DNA of 25,862 nt. It comes from an uncultured Desulfobulbaceae bacterium (lineage in GTDB: Bacteria > Desulfobacterota > Desulfobulbia > Desulfobulbales > Desulfobulbaceae). The position numbers and the translations under genes were made by a program. Below, piece after piece: positions 8,343 through 16,168 of the stretch; within the stretch, counting starts at the first letter, position 1, and each line of letters opens with the position of its first letter. The DNA lies in the NCBI GenBank assembly GCA_945787305.1, contig CALZIH010000048.1, positions 1 to 25,862 on the forward strand, given 5' to 3'. Below the pieces are notes generated by a model. It saw only the letters and a program-made list of their open reading frames with translations, was not told the DNA's origin and did no database searches.

Positions 8343-8987
8343 TTACCTCCGCTGTGTTGATGTTGGTTCGGTGTCTGTTAAAAGTCCCTGCTCAAGTTCA
8401 AAATATCCATCAAGAAACGCGATGCAGGATTTAAAAAAATCTGCTGCCTGATTTTCTGCTATTGCCTCGTTGAGGTGTTTGACAGTGGGCAACAGAAATT
8501 GTTGGAGTAAGTGGTCTTCCATATCCCTGGCCCGCTCATTGCCCTTTTTTTCCTCTTCGATCAAGGTGTACAGTGCATCAAGCATGAGCAGAAGAGAATC
8601 TTCAGGCTCAGTGTTCGTTGTATCCTTGATCAACTGCGCATCTTTGAGAAACTGACGGTAGCTTGCAAGGCTTGGTCCGAAGCTTTTTCCGTCAAGATAA
8701 TAAGACGCATTTACATGGAGGAGATTTTTACTGTAGGGGTCGATGAAAAGCGTGTAGTACTCATCCTTAAGTTCTTGCAGGTCTTTTGTGTCAAGCTTCT
8801 CGCCAAGATGCTCCATGGAAAGCGCTGTAAAAATTCCCCGCCAGCGACTCATCTTTTGCGCATCAGGCTGTTGCTGGAAAAAAGATTTCAGCAGATCTAG
8901 AAAGCGCAGGCGCACCAGGAGCAAGTCACGGTCACTGAGTTCAGTTGCTTGGTTCATGGCGTTTTTGGCTGTCCTGTTCAGTTCCAA
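8343..8987 (-). CDS. TorD/DmsD-family chaperone for formate dehydrogenase
   Basis: 214 residues, all-helical, matching the TorD/DmsD family (Nitrate_red_del). Features: LLLVRLRFLDLLKSFFQQQP near the start, DEYYTLFIDPYSKNLLHVNASYYLDGKS (about 74-102, the family's central F-P...P..S.Y segment) and a C-terminal helix with FFKSCIAFLDGYFELE. Such chaperones bind the Tat leader and aid cofactor insertion of their partner molybdoenzyme, here presumably the FdnG-like protein two genes on. The longest frame begins with TTG at 8987, which has GAGG 5 bases upstream; an ATG at 8957 (MNQATELS) is an alternative with a poorer ribosome site. It starts 9 bases after the polyferredoxin stop and ends 3 bases before the small Tat gene. 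Confidence 0.88.
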   Translation of the reverse strand: MELNRTAKNAMNQATELSDRDLLLVRLRFLDLLKSFFQQQPDAQKMSRWRGIFTALSMEHLGEKLDTKDLQELKDEYYTLFIDPYSKNLLHVNASYYLDGKSFGPSLASYRQFLKDAQLIKDTTNTEPEDSLLLMLDALYTLIEEEKKGNERARDMEDHLLQQFLLPTVKHLNEAIAENQAADFFKSCIAFLDGYFELEQGLLTDTEPTSTQRR

Positions 8988-8996
8988 GAGACCTCG

Positions 8997-10916
8997 CTAC
9001 GATTTCAAGAAGTCTTCCGTTTGTGATTCATGCAGCTTGATAACCCGGCATGTCTCGCAATAACTGAGCAGGTCGTCATTGCTGCTCCACATATTTTTTT
9101 CGACAAGCATATCCATGACCTTGGCAAGGGACTGACGGGTTCCGAATATCTTACCGCATTGCAGGCAATGGGCTGGCTCGGCTTGAGCCAGTTTCTCTAT
9201 TTTTGAAAATTCCGTGTCGAGAACAAGACCTTGTTGCAGGGAAAGGGCTTCTTCGGGGCATAAAGCAGCACAGGTGCCGCATTGGACACACAGTGCCGGG
9301 GTGTGCATCAGTGTGAATTGCTCGACATCTGCCGATAATGCCTGCATGTGACATTGGTTCAGACAGGCGAGGCATTGGGTACAGCGCTGGACATCACAGT
9401 TGACCCGGCCGAATTCAGAGAACAGTTCTCCGCTGAACTTCTGAGCCGTCCCCGCCTGATTCTGGAAGAAAACCAGGAGTGCCGTTACCTTCTCCCTCCG
9501 ATTGGTAAAGGAAAAATCTTTGTAGAAAGAGGACAGGGGATTTTTCTCCCCGTGCTCCTGTTCAAGTAGGGTCGCAAGCCGCTTTGTTTCGATTTGTTTG
9601 ACAGGATCGGGCCAGGAGAACAGTCCGGCGCAGATGGCGTTTACCTGTGCAAGGTGCCGAGGGTCTTGATCACTGATGTGTTCGTTAAGAAAAATGATTT
9701 GTCCCGCCCCCAAGGAGAGGAGAAAAAGGAGATGCATAGAGCTTAAAGCTTCCGGGGTGGGATGTTCAAGGAAAAAGGTCCTTTCAAACCGCCGGTTTTT
9801 ATTCAACCACCAAAAGGTATGTAGCTGCTCCTCGGAGCCGATCACCACGGAACTGTTGCGGTCAAGAGGGATATTTTTCCAATAGTTGATAAAGCTCCGG
9901 TCGGTAAAGCGGAGGGACTGAAGTGCACCAGTGGGGCAGATTGCAACACAGGCGCCACATTCCTGACAGCGTTCCTGATCAATTTGGATGCCTGACCGGC
10001 CTTTTGTGATAGCTGCATGTGGGCACACCCGGTAACACAGCTTACAACCCCTGTCGAATTCGCCACTGTACTGGCAGATTGTATTGGTACAGGTGATGGT
10101 CTCATCTATTTGTGAATCAAAGATGGAGGAAAACAGCCGAGGAAGGTCTTTCTCATGATATATAAGGCTGTTGCTTTCCTCTTGTTCCAACTCTACTCCT
10201 TTTAAGAGGAGTAGTGCCGGTGTTTCAAGGGAATGTTTTTCCGCACCATGCAGGTCGATGGCATGGTGGGGGCATACCTGAATGCATTCTTTACAGAAGG
10301 TGCATCGGTCAAGGTCAAGAAAGAGGTGGGCGTCAATACATTGCTCAGGGCATACCGGACCGCACTGACCACAGTAGGTGCAACGGGATTGGTCAACCGG
10401 CATCTGCACCAGAAAATCAAGCTGAAGGGTCTGCTTTGATGTGCTGTTGATGTTCAGGTCGTTAGCGGTTGTATATTCCTGGTGGGTTCCTCGGGTAAGT
10501 AACGGTTCGATCTCAAGAACGCCACCGTAGGTTTCCAAAAACTGCGTAAGGGCTTGTGCTGATGCCCCAAGGACGACAACCCTCGGGTTTACCGTTTTGG
10601 TAAAACTTCGAAACCGGCTTTCGGTGCAGCGATCCAGCTCAGCCCGGGCGATTTGACTGAGTTGGTCTCCGGAATAGTTGCCCAGATCTCCATTGAGTTG
10701 CAGGGTGGCTGAAACAGGTATAGGGGAATCGGCAAAAAGAGAGGAAAATCCTCCGGCCAGAAAGATATGGCTTTTGTGAGTATCGAGAACGAAAGGTTCA
10801 ACCGGGTGAAGAGGCTGTATGTGCTCGATAAGTACCGGTGTCCCACTGCCGTCATAACTCAGGACAAACGAGGTGAAAACGTTATGTGTGGTTGTTTGTT
10901 CTTTCAAGGTGATCAT
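8997..10916 (-). CDS. Multi-cluster ferredoxin-type protein of the formate dehydrogenase operon
   Basis: 639 residues, no signal peptide or membrane segment, so cytoplasmic. Cysteine motifs in order: CTYCGQCGPVCP (179-190), CTFCKECIQVCP (205-216), C276...C281...CKLCYRVCP (291-299), CQECGACVAICP (317-328), CDVQRCTQCLACLNQC (507-522), CVQCGTCAALCP (543-554), and a C-terminal CxxC pair (C584/C587 and C620/C623) that looks like a metal or rubredoxin-like site. This suggests up to six [4Fe-4S] clusters. Residues 1-170 and 340-490 show no motif I know. AAAGG lies 9 bases before the ATG. It is the first gene of the formate dehydrogenase operon; related multi-cluster proteins accompany TorD-like and small Tat genes in other formate dehydrogenase loci (from memory). 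Likely a maturation factor or cytoplasmic electron carrier. Confidence 0.82.
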   Translation of the reverse strand: MITLKEQTTTHNVFTSFVLSYDGSGTPVLIEHIQPLHPVEPFVLDTHKSHIFLAGGFSSLFADSPIPVSATLQLNGDLGNYSGDQLSQIARAELDRCTESRFRSFTKTVNPRVVVLGASAQALTQFLETYGGVLEIEPLLTRGTHQEYTTANDLNINSTSKQTLQLDFLVQMPVDQSRCTYCGQCGPVCPEQCIDAHLFLDLDRCTFCKECIQVCPHHAIDLHGAEKHSLETPALLLLKGVELEQEESNSLIYHEKDLPRLFSSIFDSQIDETITCTNTICQYSGEFDRGCKLCYRVCPHAAITKGRSGIQIDQERCQECGACVAICPTGALQSLRFTDRSFINYWKNIPLDRNSSVVIGSEEQLHTFWWLNKNRRFERTFFLEHPTPEALSSMHLLFLLSLGAGQIIFLNEHISDQDPRHLAQVNAICAGLFSWPDPVKQIETKRLATLLEQEHGEKNPLSSFYKDFSFTNRREKVTALLVFFQNQAGTAQKFSGELFSEFGRVNCDVQRCTQCLACLNQCHMQALSADVEQFTLMHTPALCVQCGTCAALCPEEALSLQQGLVLDTEFSKIEKLAQAEPAHCLQCGKIFGTRQSLAKVMDMLVEKNMWSSNDDLLSYCETCRVIKLHESQTEDFLKS

Positions 10917-11363
10917 ACTGATACACCTTTTCTAAAAAAAGGCAAGAAAAAAAATATAATCGAAACTGTTTAAAAATACTGTGTAACAGCGCAGTTCACT
11001 GATTTTGATAAGACAAAATCCAGGATGGAAAAAGTACCACTATGTGGTAATAAAGTTGCAGGTGAATGCAGTTGTCCGTTGGCTAGTGCATGGCCGGTAA
11101 GTACTCTTGGCTCTAATCACTTGACATGACATGGGAATCTGAAAAAATTGCAGGGACTGTTGAACCCAGTGGCTGGTAAGAGCAGTACCACAGGTTACAT
11201 GCAATAGAGGCAAGTGTTTTTATAGTTGCCTGGCGGTGGCGAGGCAAGGTATAACAACTGTTCCGATTACAGCTGAACGGCAGCAGGTAAAGGAAAATGA
11301 AGCAGCTTGTATTTTTACTTTTTCAGTAATTATTCGAAGTGATTAAGGAACATTACAAACGGT
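10917..11363. other. Divergent regulatory region between the formate dehydrogenase operon and fdhD
   Basis: 447 bases with no coding frame I can support. It must hold the promoters of both divergent units. Visible: the inverted repeat at 11001-11020; a TTGACA box at 11121-11126 pointing towards fdhD but with no good -10 at 17 bases; and a weak 6-bp hairpin (AGGCAA...TTGCCT, about 11208-11231). I see no FNR-type TTGAT-N4-ATCAA site, no sigma-54 -24/-12 site and no riboswitch I can recognise. Confidence 0.5.
11001..11020. promoter_or_regulatory. Inverted repeat, possible operator
   Basis: GATTTTG-N6-CAAAATC is a perfect 7-bp inverted repeat with a 6-base spacer, 85 bases upstream of the polyferredoxin start. 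Position and symmetry suit a dimeric regulator, but a repeat this size could occur by chance in a region of this length. Confidence 0.3.
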
Positions 11364-12134
11364 ATGGATAACCAGGTAACCCTTGTTCAAAAGACTGTGG
11401 TCGTAACACCGGGTGGACGCGTAGAAGAAAAAGAGACCGTCGCTATTGAGGCACCCTATACGGTAGGGCTCAATGGCCGCGATATTGGGACAGCCATGGT
11501 GCTTGAGACCGGACTGGAGGAGTTTGGGGCCGGGTTTCTCTTCGGGCAGGGATATGTTACGGAACCAGGCCAGGTACGAGAGGTGCTGGTCTGTCCTGAA
11601 GGGCGGATTTCTGTTCATGCCGCTGTTGACGAGGAAGATGAACCCAAGGAGGTCATCATTACCTCCGGATGCGGCGGAACCGGCAAGATCTCCAGGGAAA
11701 TGCTGGAGGGTGCCTTTGATCCGTTACATGAGTATACACTCGGTTTCGAAGAGATCAGGCGATTTATTCGCCAGGTGTTGCATTATTCTCCTCTTGGTCA
11801 GTTGACCCATTGCGTCCATGGTTGCGGGTTTTGGTCCGATGGAAAACTGCAGGCCCATTATGAAGATGTGGGGCGACACAATGCCGTAGATAAGGTGATC
11901 GGTGCCATCCTGCTGGGAAAAATTACCGCCCGTGGTGCAATTTACACCACCGGTCGTTTGACGTCGGATATGGTACTCAAGTGTGCCAGGATTGGAATCC
12001 CGATTGTCATGTCGCGAACAGCACCATCCTCACTTGGCCTGGCTATTGCTCGCAGGGCCGGGGTGACGGTAGCGGCTTATGCCAGGCCGGAACGACTTAA
12101 TGTATTTCATGCACCTGAGCGGATTCTTTCCTGA
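11364..12134 (+). CDS. fdhD: Formate dehydrogenase accessory sulfurtransferase FdhD
   Basis: 256 residues. FdhD transfers sulfur from IscS to the Mo-bis-MGD centre and is needed for formate dehydrogenase activity. Family marks: GFLFGQGYV (57-65), TSGCGGTG (100-107) with the conserved Cys103, GQLTHC (145-150), EDVGRHNAVDKVIG (167-180), TTGRLTSDMVLKCARIGIP and the terminal ARPERLNVF. In E. coli the cysteine site is C-x-x-C (C121, C124); here the second position is Thr, while Cys150 and Cys154 sit in the following THCVHGCGF segment. The ATG at 11364 has only a distant AAGGA (about 16 bases), so translation may be weak or start differently. It is transcribed away from the operon it serves and converges on the histidine kinase gene, 12 bases from its stop. 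Confidence 0.95.
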   Translation: MDNQVTLVQKTVVVTPGGRVEEKETVAIEAPYTVGLNGRDIGTAMVLETGLEEFGAGFLFGQGYVTEPGQVREVLVCPEGRISVHAAVDEEDEPKEVIITSGCGGTGKISREMLEGAFDPLHEYTLGFEEIRRFIRQVLHYSPLGQLTHCVHGCGFWSDGKLQAHYEDVGRHNAVDKVIGAILLGKITARGAIYTTGRLTSDMVLKCARIGIPIVMSRTAPSSLGLAIARRAGVTVAAYARPERLNVFHAPERILS

Positions 12135-12146
12135 GCGGGAGTATTT

Positions 12147-13589
12147 CTAAAGTGGCCCGTTGGCCCCTGCCATGGTTTTTCTTTTATGTCGACCTGTTGG
12201 CAGTAGCAGGGTAAACGTAGTTCCTTTGCCGGGCGTAGAGGAAACCTGAAGGTCGCCTTTGTGGTTTTGTATGATTTCGTATGAAACCGATAATCCCAGA
12301 CCCGTGCCTTCAGTCTCAGGTTTTGTCGTGTAAAAGGGGTGAAAAATTTTCTGTAGATTTTCCTCTTGAATACCAATGCCATTATCCATGATGGTAATTG
12401 TTGCCATGTCATTGTCCATTGATGAGGTGATGGTCAGTTCCGCGTTTTTCTTGTCGATGGCCTCCGCCGCATTGATGATCAAGTTAATAATCACCTGGGT
12501 AATCTGGTCTTCCACCACCCATACTTTTGGCAGTTGCCTTGCATACTGCTTCTTGACCGAAATATTTTTCGCTTCCAGGTACGCTTTGTGAAATAACAGG
12601 ACATTGTCGATGATTTGGTGAAGATTGGCCAGGGTTTTCTTCCCGGAAGAAGGCCGATAGAAATATTTCAGATCCCGGAGAAATGATTTCATCCTGTTGC
12701 ACTCTTCCATGCCCAGATCAATCAATTCCATATCACTTTGACTTAATGGTAGGCGTTCTTTCAGATCATTGAGCAGAAAGCTTACTCCTAACAGCGGATT
12801 TCCGAATTCATGGGCTATTGAAGAAGATAATTCACCCATTGCTTCCATTTTCTGGGCCTGACGAAGTTGGGCTTCACGCTCTCGCAGTGATTTTGTCATT
12901 TTGTTAAATATCTTGGAAAGTTGCCTGACTTCAAGTGCCCCGGTTATCTTGGCCTGTTGATTGAAATCATTCTTTGCAACTTGTGCAGCCACATTGATCA
13001 AGTTTTTTATGGGGCGAGTAATTATGGTCGAAAGATAGAAGTAAATAATTGCGGCAAGCAGGACGGCAATGAGACAAAGCAAAAGCGCCTTTTTGTGTAT
13101 GGCAATAATACCCTTATGAATATACTCTATGTTGAGTGTAAGTTTGCACCAGCCGATGGCAACTTCATTTATCTGAATAGGAACCAGTGTTGTCGTCCGC
13201 CAGGCCTCGAAATCTATCTGTGAATGTGCACCTTCTCTCCATTGGTTAGTCGCTTCGGTTAGGTCAAAGGATCTTCCCAGGCGTTTAGGGTCCGTGTCTG
13301 CAATGATATGGCCATTGGGCGCAATGATGGAAATTGATTCAATATGCGGTTTTTGTTGAAAAGAAAAAAGGCTGTCCTGCAGGGATGCATAGCTTTCAGT
13401 GATGAGATATTCAGTCTCAGCAGAGGCAATATTGCCGGCAATCGTGTATGCGTAATGGTGAATGTGGTTGATAGACTCGGTTCGGTATTGGAGTATATTA
13501 AAGTAGGTGATTATGGCGGTTATGATCAGGATAATCAGCGAAGAGGTGATGATAAGCAGCGTGCGCAGATCCGGCGCCTTCAAGGTCAT
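12147..13589 (-). CDS. Membrane sensor histidine kinase (HAMP-HisKA-HATPase)
   Basis: 480 residues. TM1 about 9-30, an extracytoplasmic sensor region 31-163 with a Cache-like feel (IESISIIAPNGHIIADTD), TM2 about 168-188, HAMP about 189-242, and a kinase core: H-box SSSIAHEFGNPL with phospho-acceptor His260, N-box INLIINAAEAI (368-378), G1 DNGIGI (402-407), F-box HPFYTTKPE (417-425), G2 GTGLGLSVSYEII (428-440). The start codon overlaps the stop of the PhnD-like gene in an ATGA (13589-13586), so the two are translationally coupled. This suggests that the binding protein presents its ligand to the kinase, as AioX does for AioS in arsenite sensing. No response regulator gene is in the window. Confidence 0.92.
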   Translation of the reverse strand: MTLKAPDLRTLLIITSSLIILIITAIITYFNILQYRTESINHIHHYAYTIAGNIASAETEYLITESYASLQDSLFSFQQKPHIESISIIAPNGHIIADTDPKRLGRSFDLTEATNQWREGAHSQIDFEAWRTTTLVPIQINEVAIGWCKLTLNIEYIHKGIIAIHKKALLLCLIAVLLAAIIYFYLSTIITRPIKNLINVAAQVAKNDFNQQAKITGALEVRQLSKIFNKMTKSLREREAQLRQAQKMEAMGELSSSIAHEFGNPLLGVSFLLNDLKERLPLSQSDMELIDLGMEECNRMKSFLRDLKYFYRPSSGKKTLANLHQIIDNVLLFHKAYLEAKNISVKKQYARQLPKVWVVEDQITQVIINLIINAAEAIDKKNAELTITSSMDNDMATITIMDNGIGIQEENLQKIFHPFYTTKPETEGTGLGLSVSYEIIQNHKGDLQVSSTPGKGTTFTLLLPTGRHKRKTMAGANGPL

Positions 13590-14431
13590 TGTACTCCCAT
13601 CTCGCTTGTCTCCGATTGCCTTTTGAGCCGCAGGCGTTCCAGGTCATTACAAGTAACCAGTTCAATACCTTTAATGTTCATCCGCTCAAGGATGGTTGCG
13701 GTTTCCGGGTTTTTGGCGGTGATTGAGCCCAGAACATCACTTATTTTCCGGCGCAGGTCCGGATCCATATCCTTGTGTACGGCAAACGGGAACTGCGGAT
13801 TTTCAGGAGAAGTATATATAGTTCTCAACTTACCCCTCACGCTTGCAAAACTTGGTTTTTGCATAGCATCAAGACGGATGGCGCCGGCATCATCTTCTCC
13901 ATTGAGTACCGCATAAATCACAGCATCATGTTTGCCGCGAAAATGAAGGTCGAGGTCCGCCTCCGGGTTGATACCGATTTCTTTTAAAGCCCTTTTCTGC
14001 AATATATAGCCGCCTCTATCCATGATGTTTACTGCGGCCATCCGTTTGCCTTTCAGCTGGTTGAGATTTATGATTCCGCTATCTTTTCTGACGATTATTC
14101 CACTATGGAAGGGGGGGTATCCCCGTGCTATTGCCTCGTATCCTGCCCGTTCATTCGCTTTGAAATAGAACGTACTGCCCAGGACAATAATGTCATATTG
14201 TTTATTGTAGATTCGCTGCATGTACTGATTAAAGCCGACAGCTGTCACAACTCGTACATTAACTCCTAGTTTTTTGGTCAGCAGAGAGGCGATAGGAGAA
14301 TATATGGTTACGATTTCTCTGGGGCTCTTGTATGGAACCACGCCTATTTTCAATTCTTGATGGGATACAGCGGTTGCGTTGCCGGCTTGAAACAATATAA
14401 TGAACAGGATTGCTATATTCGGTATTCTCAT
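13586..14431 (-). CDS. PhnD-like periplasmic binding protein, likely ligand sensor for the adjacent kinase
   Basis: 281 residues with a signal peptide (MRIPNIAILFIILFQAGNATA, cleavage near residue 21). The mature part follows the phosphate/phosphonate-binding (PhnD) family: LKIGVVPYKSPREIVTIYSP, QYDIIVLGSTFYFKANE, GIIVRKDSGI, LKGKRMAAVN and AIRLDAMQKP. No ABC permease or ATPase gene is nearby; the next gene is the histidine kinase, overlapping by 4 bases. Genes of this family paired with kinases serve as sensors rather than transport components; AioX (arsenite) is one such protein. The ligand cannot be read from the sequence. No strong ribosome site is seen before the ATG at 14431. Confidence 0.88.
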   Translation of the reverse strand: MRIPNIAILFIILFQAGNATAVSHQELKIGVVPYKSPREIVTIYSPIASLLTKKLGVNVRVVTAVGFNQYMQRIYNKQYDIIVLGSTFYFKANERAGYEAIARGYPPFHSGIIVRKDSGIINLNQLKGKRMAAVNIMDRGGYILQKRALKEIGINPEADLDLHFRGKHDAVIYAVLNGEDDAGAIRLDAMQKPSFASVRGKLRTIYTSPENPQFPFAVHKDMDPDLRRKISDVLGSITAKNPETATILERMNIKGIELVTCNDLERLRLKRQSETSEMGVQ

Positions 14432-14795
14432 GAAAGAGACCCAGAAAGGATAGGACGAACCTCACAAAAAACGAAATGGATTGCGGGTCGAAAATTTATC
14501 TCTGTCATCATATGTCGTACACCTCAACCAGTCGTTTCTTTCATGCCCGATTTATCCTACATCGTTCTTTATTATTCTCCTGCAAGAGAAAAAAATCAAT
14601 ACCACACTGAAATAATGTGTCCTGTCCAACGTCTTGAGCAACATAAAAAAGTCAAAAACAGGCTTGGTAGGGTAATTTTTCCGGAAAACGGTCCAGGAAG
14701 TTTTTTGGCGGGCGATATAGTTTATGCGGCGATTCGTAAAACAAAACTGCCGTCCACAAGGACGGCAGTTTTAGACCATACAAACGAGCCTAACG
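14432..14795. other. Intergenic region upstream of the PhnD-like/kinase pair
   Basis: 364 bases; apart from the hairpin terminator near its right end I see no gene or recognisable site. The promoter of the binding protein/kinase pair should lie here on the minus strand, but no good sigma-70 match stands out. Confidence 0.55.
14743..14772. terminator. Bidirectional-looking hairpin terminator
   Basis: A perfect 13-bp stem AAAACTGCCGTCC (14743-14755) / complement (14760-14772) with loop ACAA. The AT ends provide a short T tract on either strand. It lies 23 bases past the stop of the haem-sensor gene and would end that transcript. Confidence 0.88.
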
Positions 14796-15671
14796 TTATT
14801 TATTAAAACGCTGGAGCATTTTTTCAACGCTGATACGCAAACGGTCAACAGCGCGGGCAAGGCTGCTGATTTCGTCCTTGGACGATGTGGTAACCGGTTC
14901 ACGGAGATTCTTGCCCAGGCTGATCTCGGTGGCCCGTTTTTCAAGCATGGAGATGGGTTTAATCACATACTGGCTGAAGAAAATCCAGATCGCCAGCATA
15001 AGGACAAGTATTCCGGCTGCACCAATGACAATCAGGTTGATTGAGGCTTTTCTGGCCTTTGCTAATGCTTCATGAAGAGGAACATACACGACATAGGCTG
15101 CGGCAACCGTACCAGCTTGCCAGTTATAACCGTTTTCAGTGCCGTAGAGGTCGGTTATCTCTTCCGGTGCCTTTGCAGGGTCGCCATGACAGCGGAGACA
15201 ACTTTCACCGATAAATATAGGCTCGGCATAATAGTAATATTCCAAACCGTTTTTATCGATAGTCCCCTCGTCTTCTTCCAGATCCTGGTTTTGGTCGAAT
15301 TTATCGATGATGATCATGTCATACTTGTCGGCCTTGTTATCCGGATGCAGCGGATCAATGGTCGCCTGTTTAAACAGATACTCACTGTTTTCTTTCTGGA
15401 ATTCACCCCAGACACCGCGGGTCAAGGTGAAGCCGGACATGAGTTCCGGGATAAATTCTCCTTCATCGATCAGACCCATAATTTGCGGGCGCTGACTTGT
15501 TTTGAAATACAGGCGGGAGGAGTGGAGAAAGTCAAAGACCAGTTGCCCTTTGGCTTTTGCTTCCGTTATGGCATTGTCAGCGCTGAGCTTGTAGCTGCCT
15601 GCGGCGATGCCAACGATAGCGAGTAGGCTCAGGATTCCGATCAGAATCATGAAACGGATACGGATACTCAT
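14796..15671 (-). CDS. Membrane haem c sensor protein (DUF3365/Tll0287-like) with HAMP, no output domain
   Basis: 291 residues. TM1 about 7-27, an extracytoplasmic domain (about 30-205) of the Tll0287/DUF3365 type with one c-haem site CLRCH (158-162), TM2 about 211-233 (INLIVIGAAGILVLMLAIWI), and a HAMP domain about 234-288. The protein ends right after HAMP with KMLQRFNK, so there is no kinase, cyclase or chemotaxis output domain. Family members are redox or gas sensors that usually carry a signalling domain. The ATG at 15671 has GGAG 8 bases upstream, and the hairpin terminator follows the stop, so the short form seems to be the natural gene and not a truncation. It may act through a partner in trans, perhaps the kinase encoded downstream. 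Confidence 0.88.
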   Translation of the reverse strand: MSIRIRFMILIGILSLLAIVGIAAGSYKLSADNAITEAKAKGQLVFDFLHSSRLYFKTSQRPQIMGLIDEGEFIPELMSGFTLTRGVWGEFQKENSEYLFKQATIDPLHPDNKADKYDMIIIDKFDQNQDLEEDEGTIDKNGLEYYYYAEPIFIGESCLRCHGDPAKAPEEITDLYGTENGYNWQAGTVAAAYVVYVPLHEALAKARKASINLIVIGAAGILVLMLAIWIFFSQYVIKPISMLEKRATEISLGKNLREPVTTSSKDEISSLARAVDRLRISVEKMLQRFNK

Positions 15672-16002
15672 ACGAAAATCTCCGGTTCCAAGGTTGAATG
15701 AGTAAGGCGGTTTCTCTTTTCTTCATGTATCCAATCATATTTAACAAGGCGAAAGCAAGAGAAAAAAATGGCTCAAGGCATCCTCAATATGTTTCTATAA
15801 ATTCATTTTGTAATGCTGTTGGGATACCATGGCAGGAAAATAATTCTTTGGTGTTGCCTGTGAAAATGAAGGATTGACGAGTATATTGTTTACAGTAAAT
15901 AGAAGTCTCTATATATTCCATGGTGTATGCGCGACCCTACAATGATTGAAGAAGAGTTGTTTTCCCCTGTGCTGTATGTAATGGGCATATAAAATAAGGC
16001 TA
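15672..16002. other. Divergent intergenic region between haem sensor and avtA unit
   Basis: 331 bases without a supported gene. It holds the promoter candidate at 15889-15917 for the plus-strand unit and must also contain the haem-sensor promoter, which I cannot pick out. Confidence 0.55.
15889..15917 (+). promoter_or_regulatory. Candidate sigma-70 promoter of the avtA unit
   Basis: TTTACA (15889-15894), 17 bases, TATATT (15912-15917). Good match and ideal spacing; transcription would pass through the palindromic element before reaching avtA about 245 bases downstream. No experimental support. Confidence 0.4.
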
Positions 16003-16144
16003 CCTTGAAAAATTGTATTTTCGCCCGATCTCGGCGTTATGCGCAAAATTTTATCCTGGGAATACCCTGCCTGTGGTAAAATTATTCGCATGCCTCGGAG
16101 TCTACGCTTACCTGATCTCGAACGAGAATACTGATTTTTCAAGG
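16003..16144. repeat. 142-bp imperfect palindromic (MITE- or REP-like) element
   Basis: The ends are inverted copies: CCTTGAAAAAT at 16003-16013 and its complement at 16134-16144. Similarity continues inward: (TT)GTATTTTCG pairs with the complement of CGAGAATACTG, and ATGCGCAAAATTTTATCC (16039-16056) with the complement of GGTAAAATTATTCGCAT (16075-16091). The centre is GGG-AATA-CCC (16058-16067). The right arm holds an unpaired extra block of about 20 bases (16094-16114). No target-site duplication is evident and no protein is encoded. Confidence 0.75.
16094..16114 (+). repeat. 21-base dispersed repeat, copy 1
   Basis: CTCGGAGTCTACGC followed by TTACCTG; its exact reverse complement occurs at 25535-25555. 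It forms the unpaired extra block in the right arm of the palindromic element. Confidence 0.9.
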
Positions 16145-16168
16145 CACCTATAACTATTTGGTTTGAAT

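Noticed and set aside
10917..11363. Possible molybdenum-cofactor riboswitch before fdhD
   Set aside because: I could not match the conserved core or build a convincing multi-stem fold; only a weak 6-bp hairpin is visible.
13344..13916. A 190-codon open frame on the plus strand
   Set aside because: It lies antisense across the histidine kinase and PhnD-like genes, has no family resemblance and no ribosome site; the minus-strand genes are unambiguous.
15072..15626. A 184-codon plus-strand frame
   Set aside because: Antisense shadow of the haem-sensor gene, which has CxxCH, membrane segments, HAMP, a ribosome site and a terminator.
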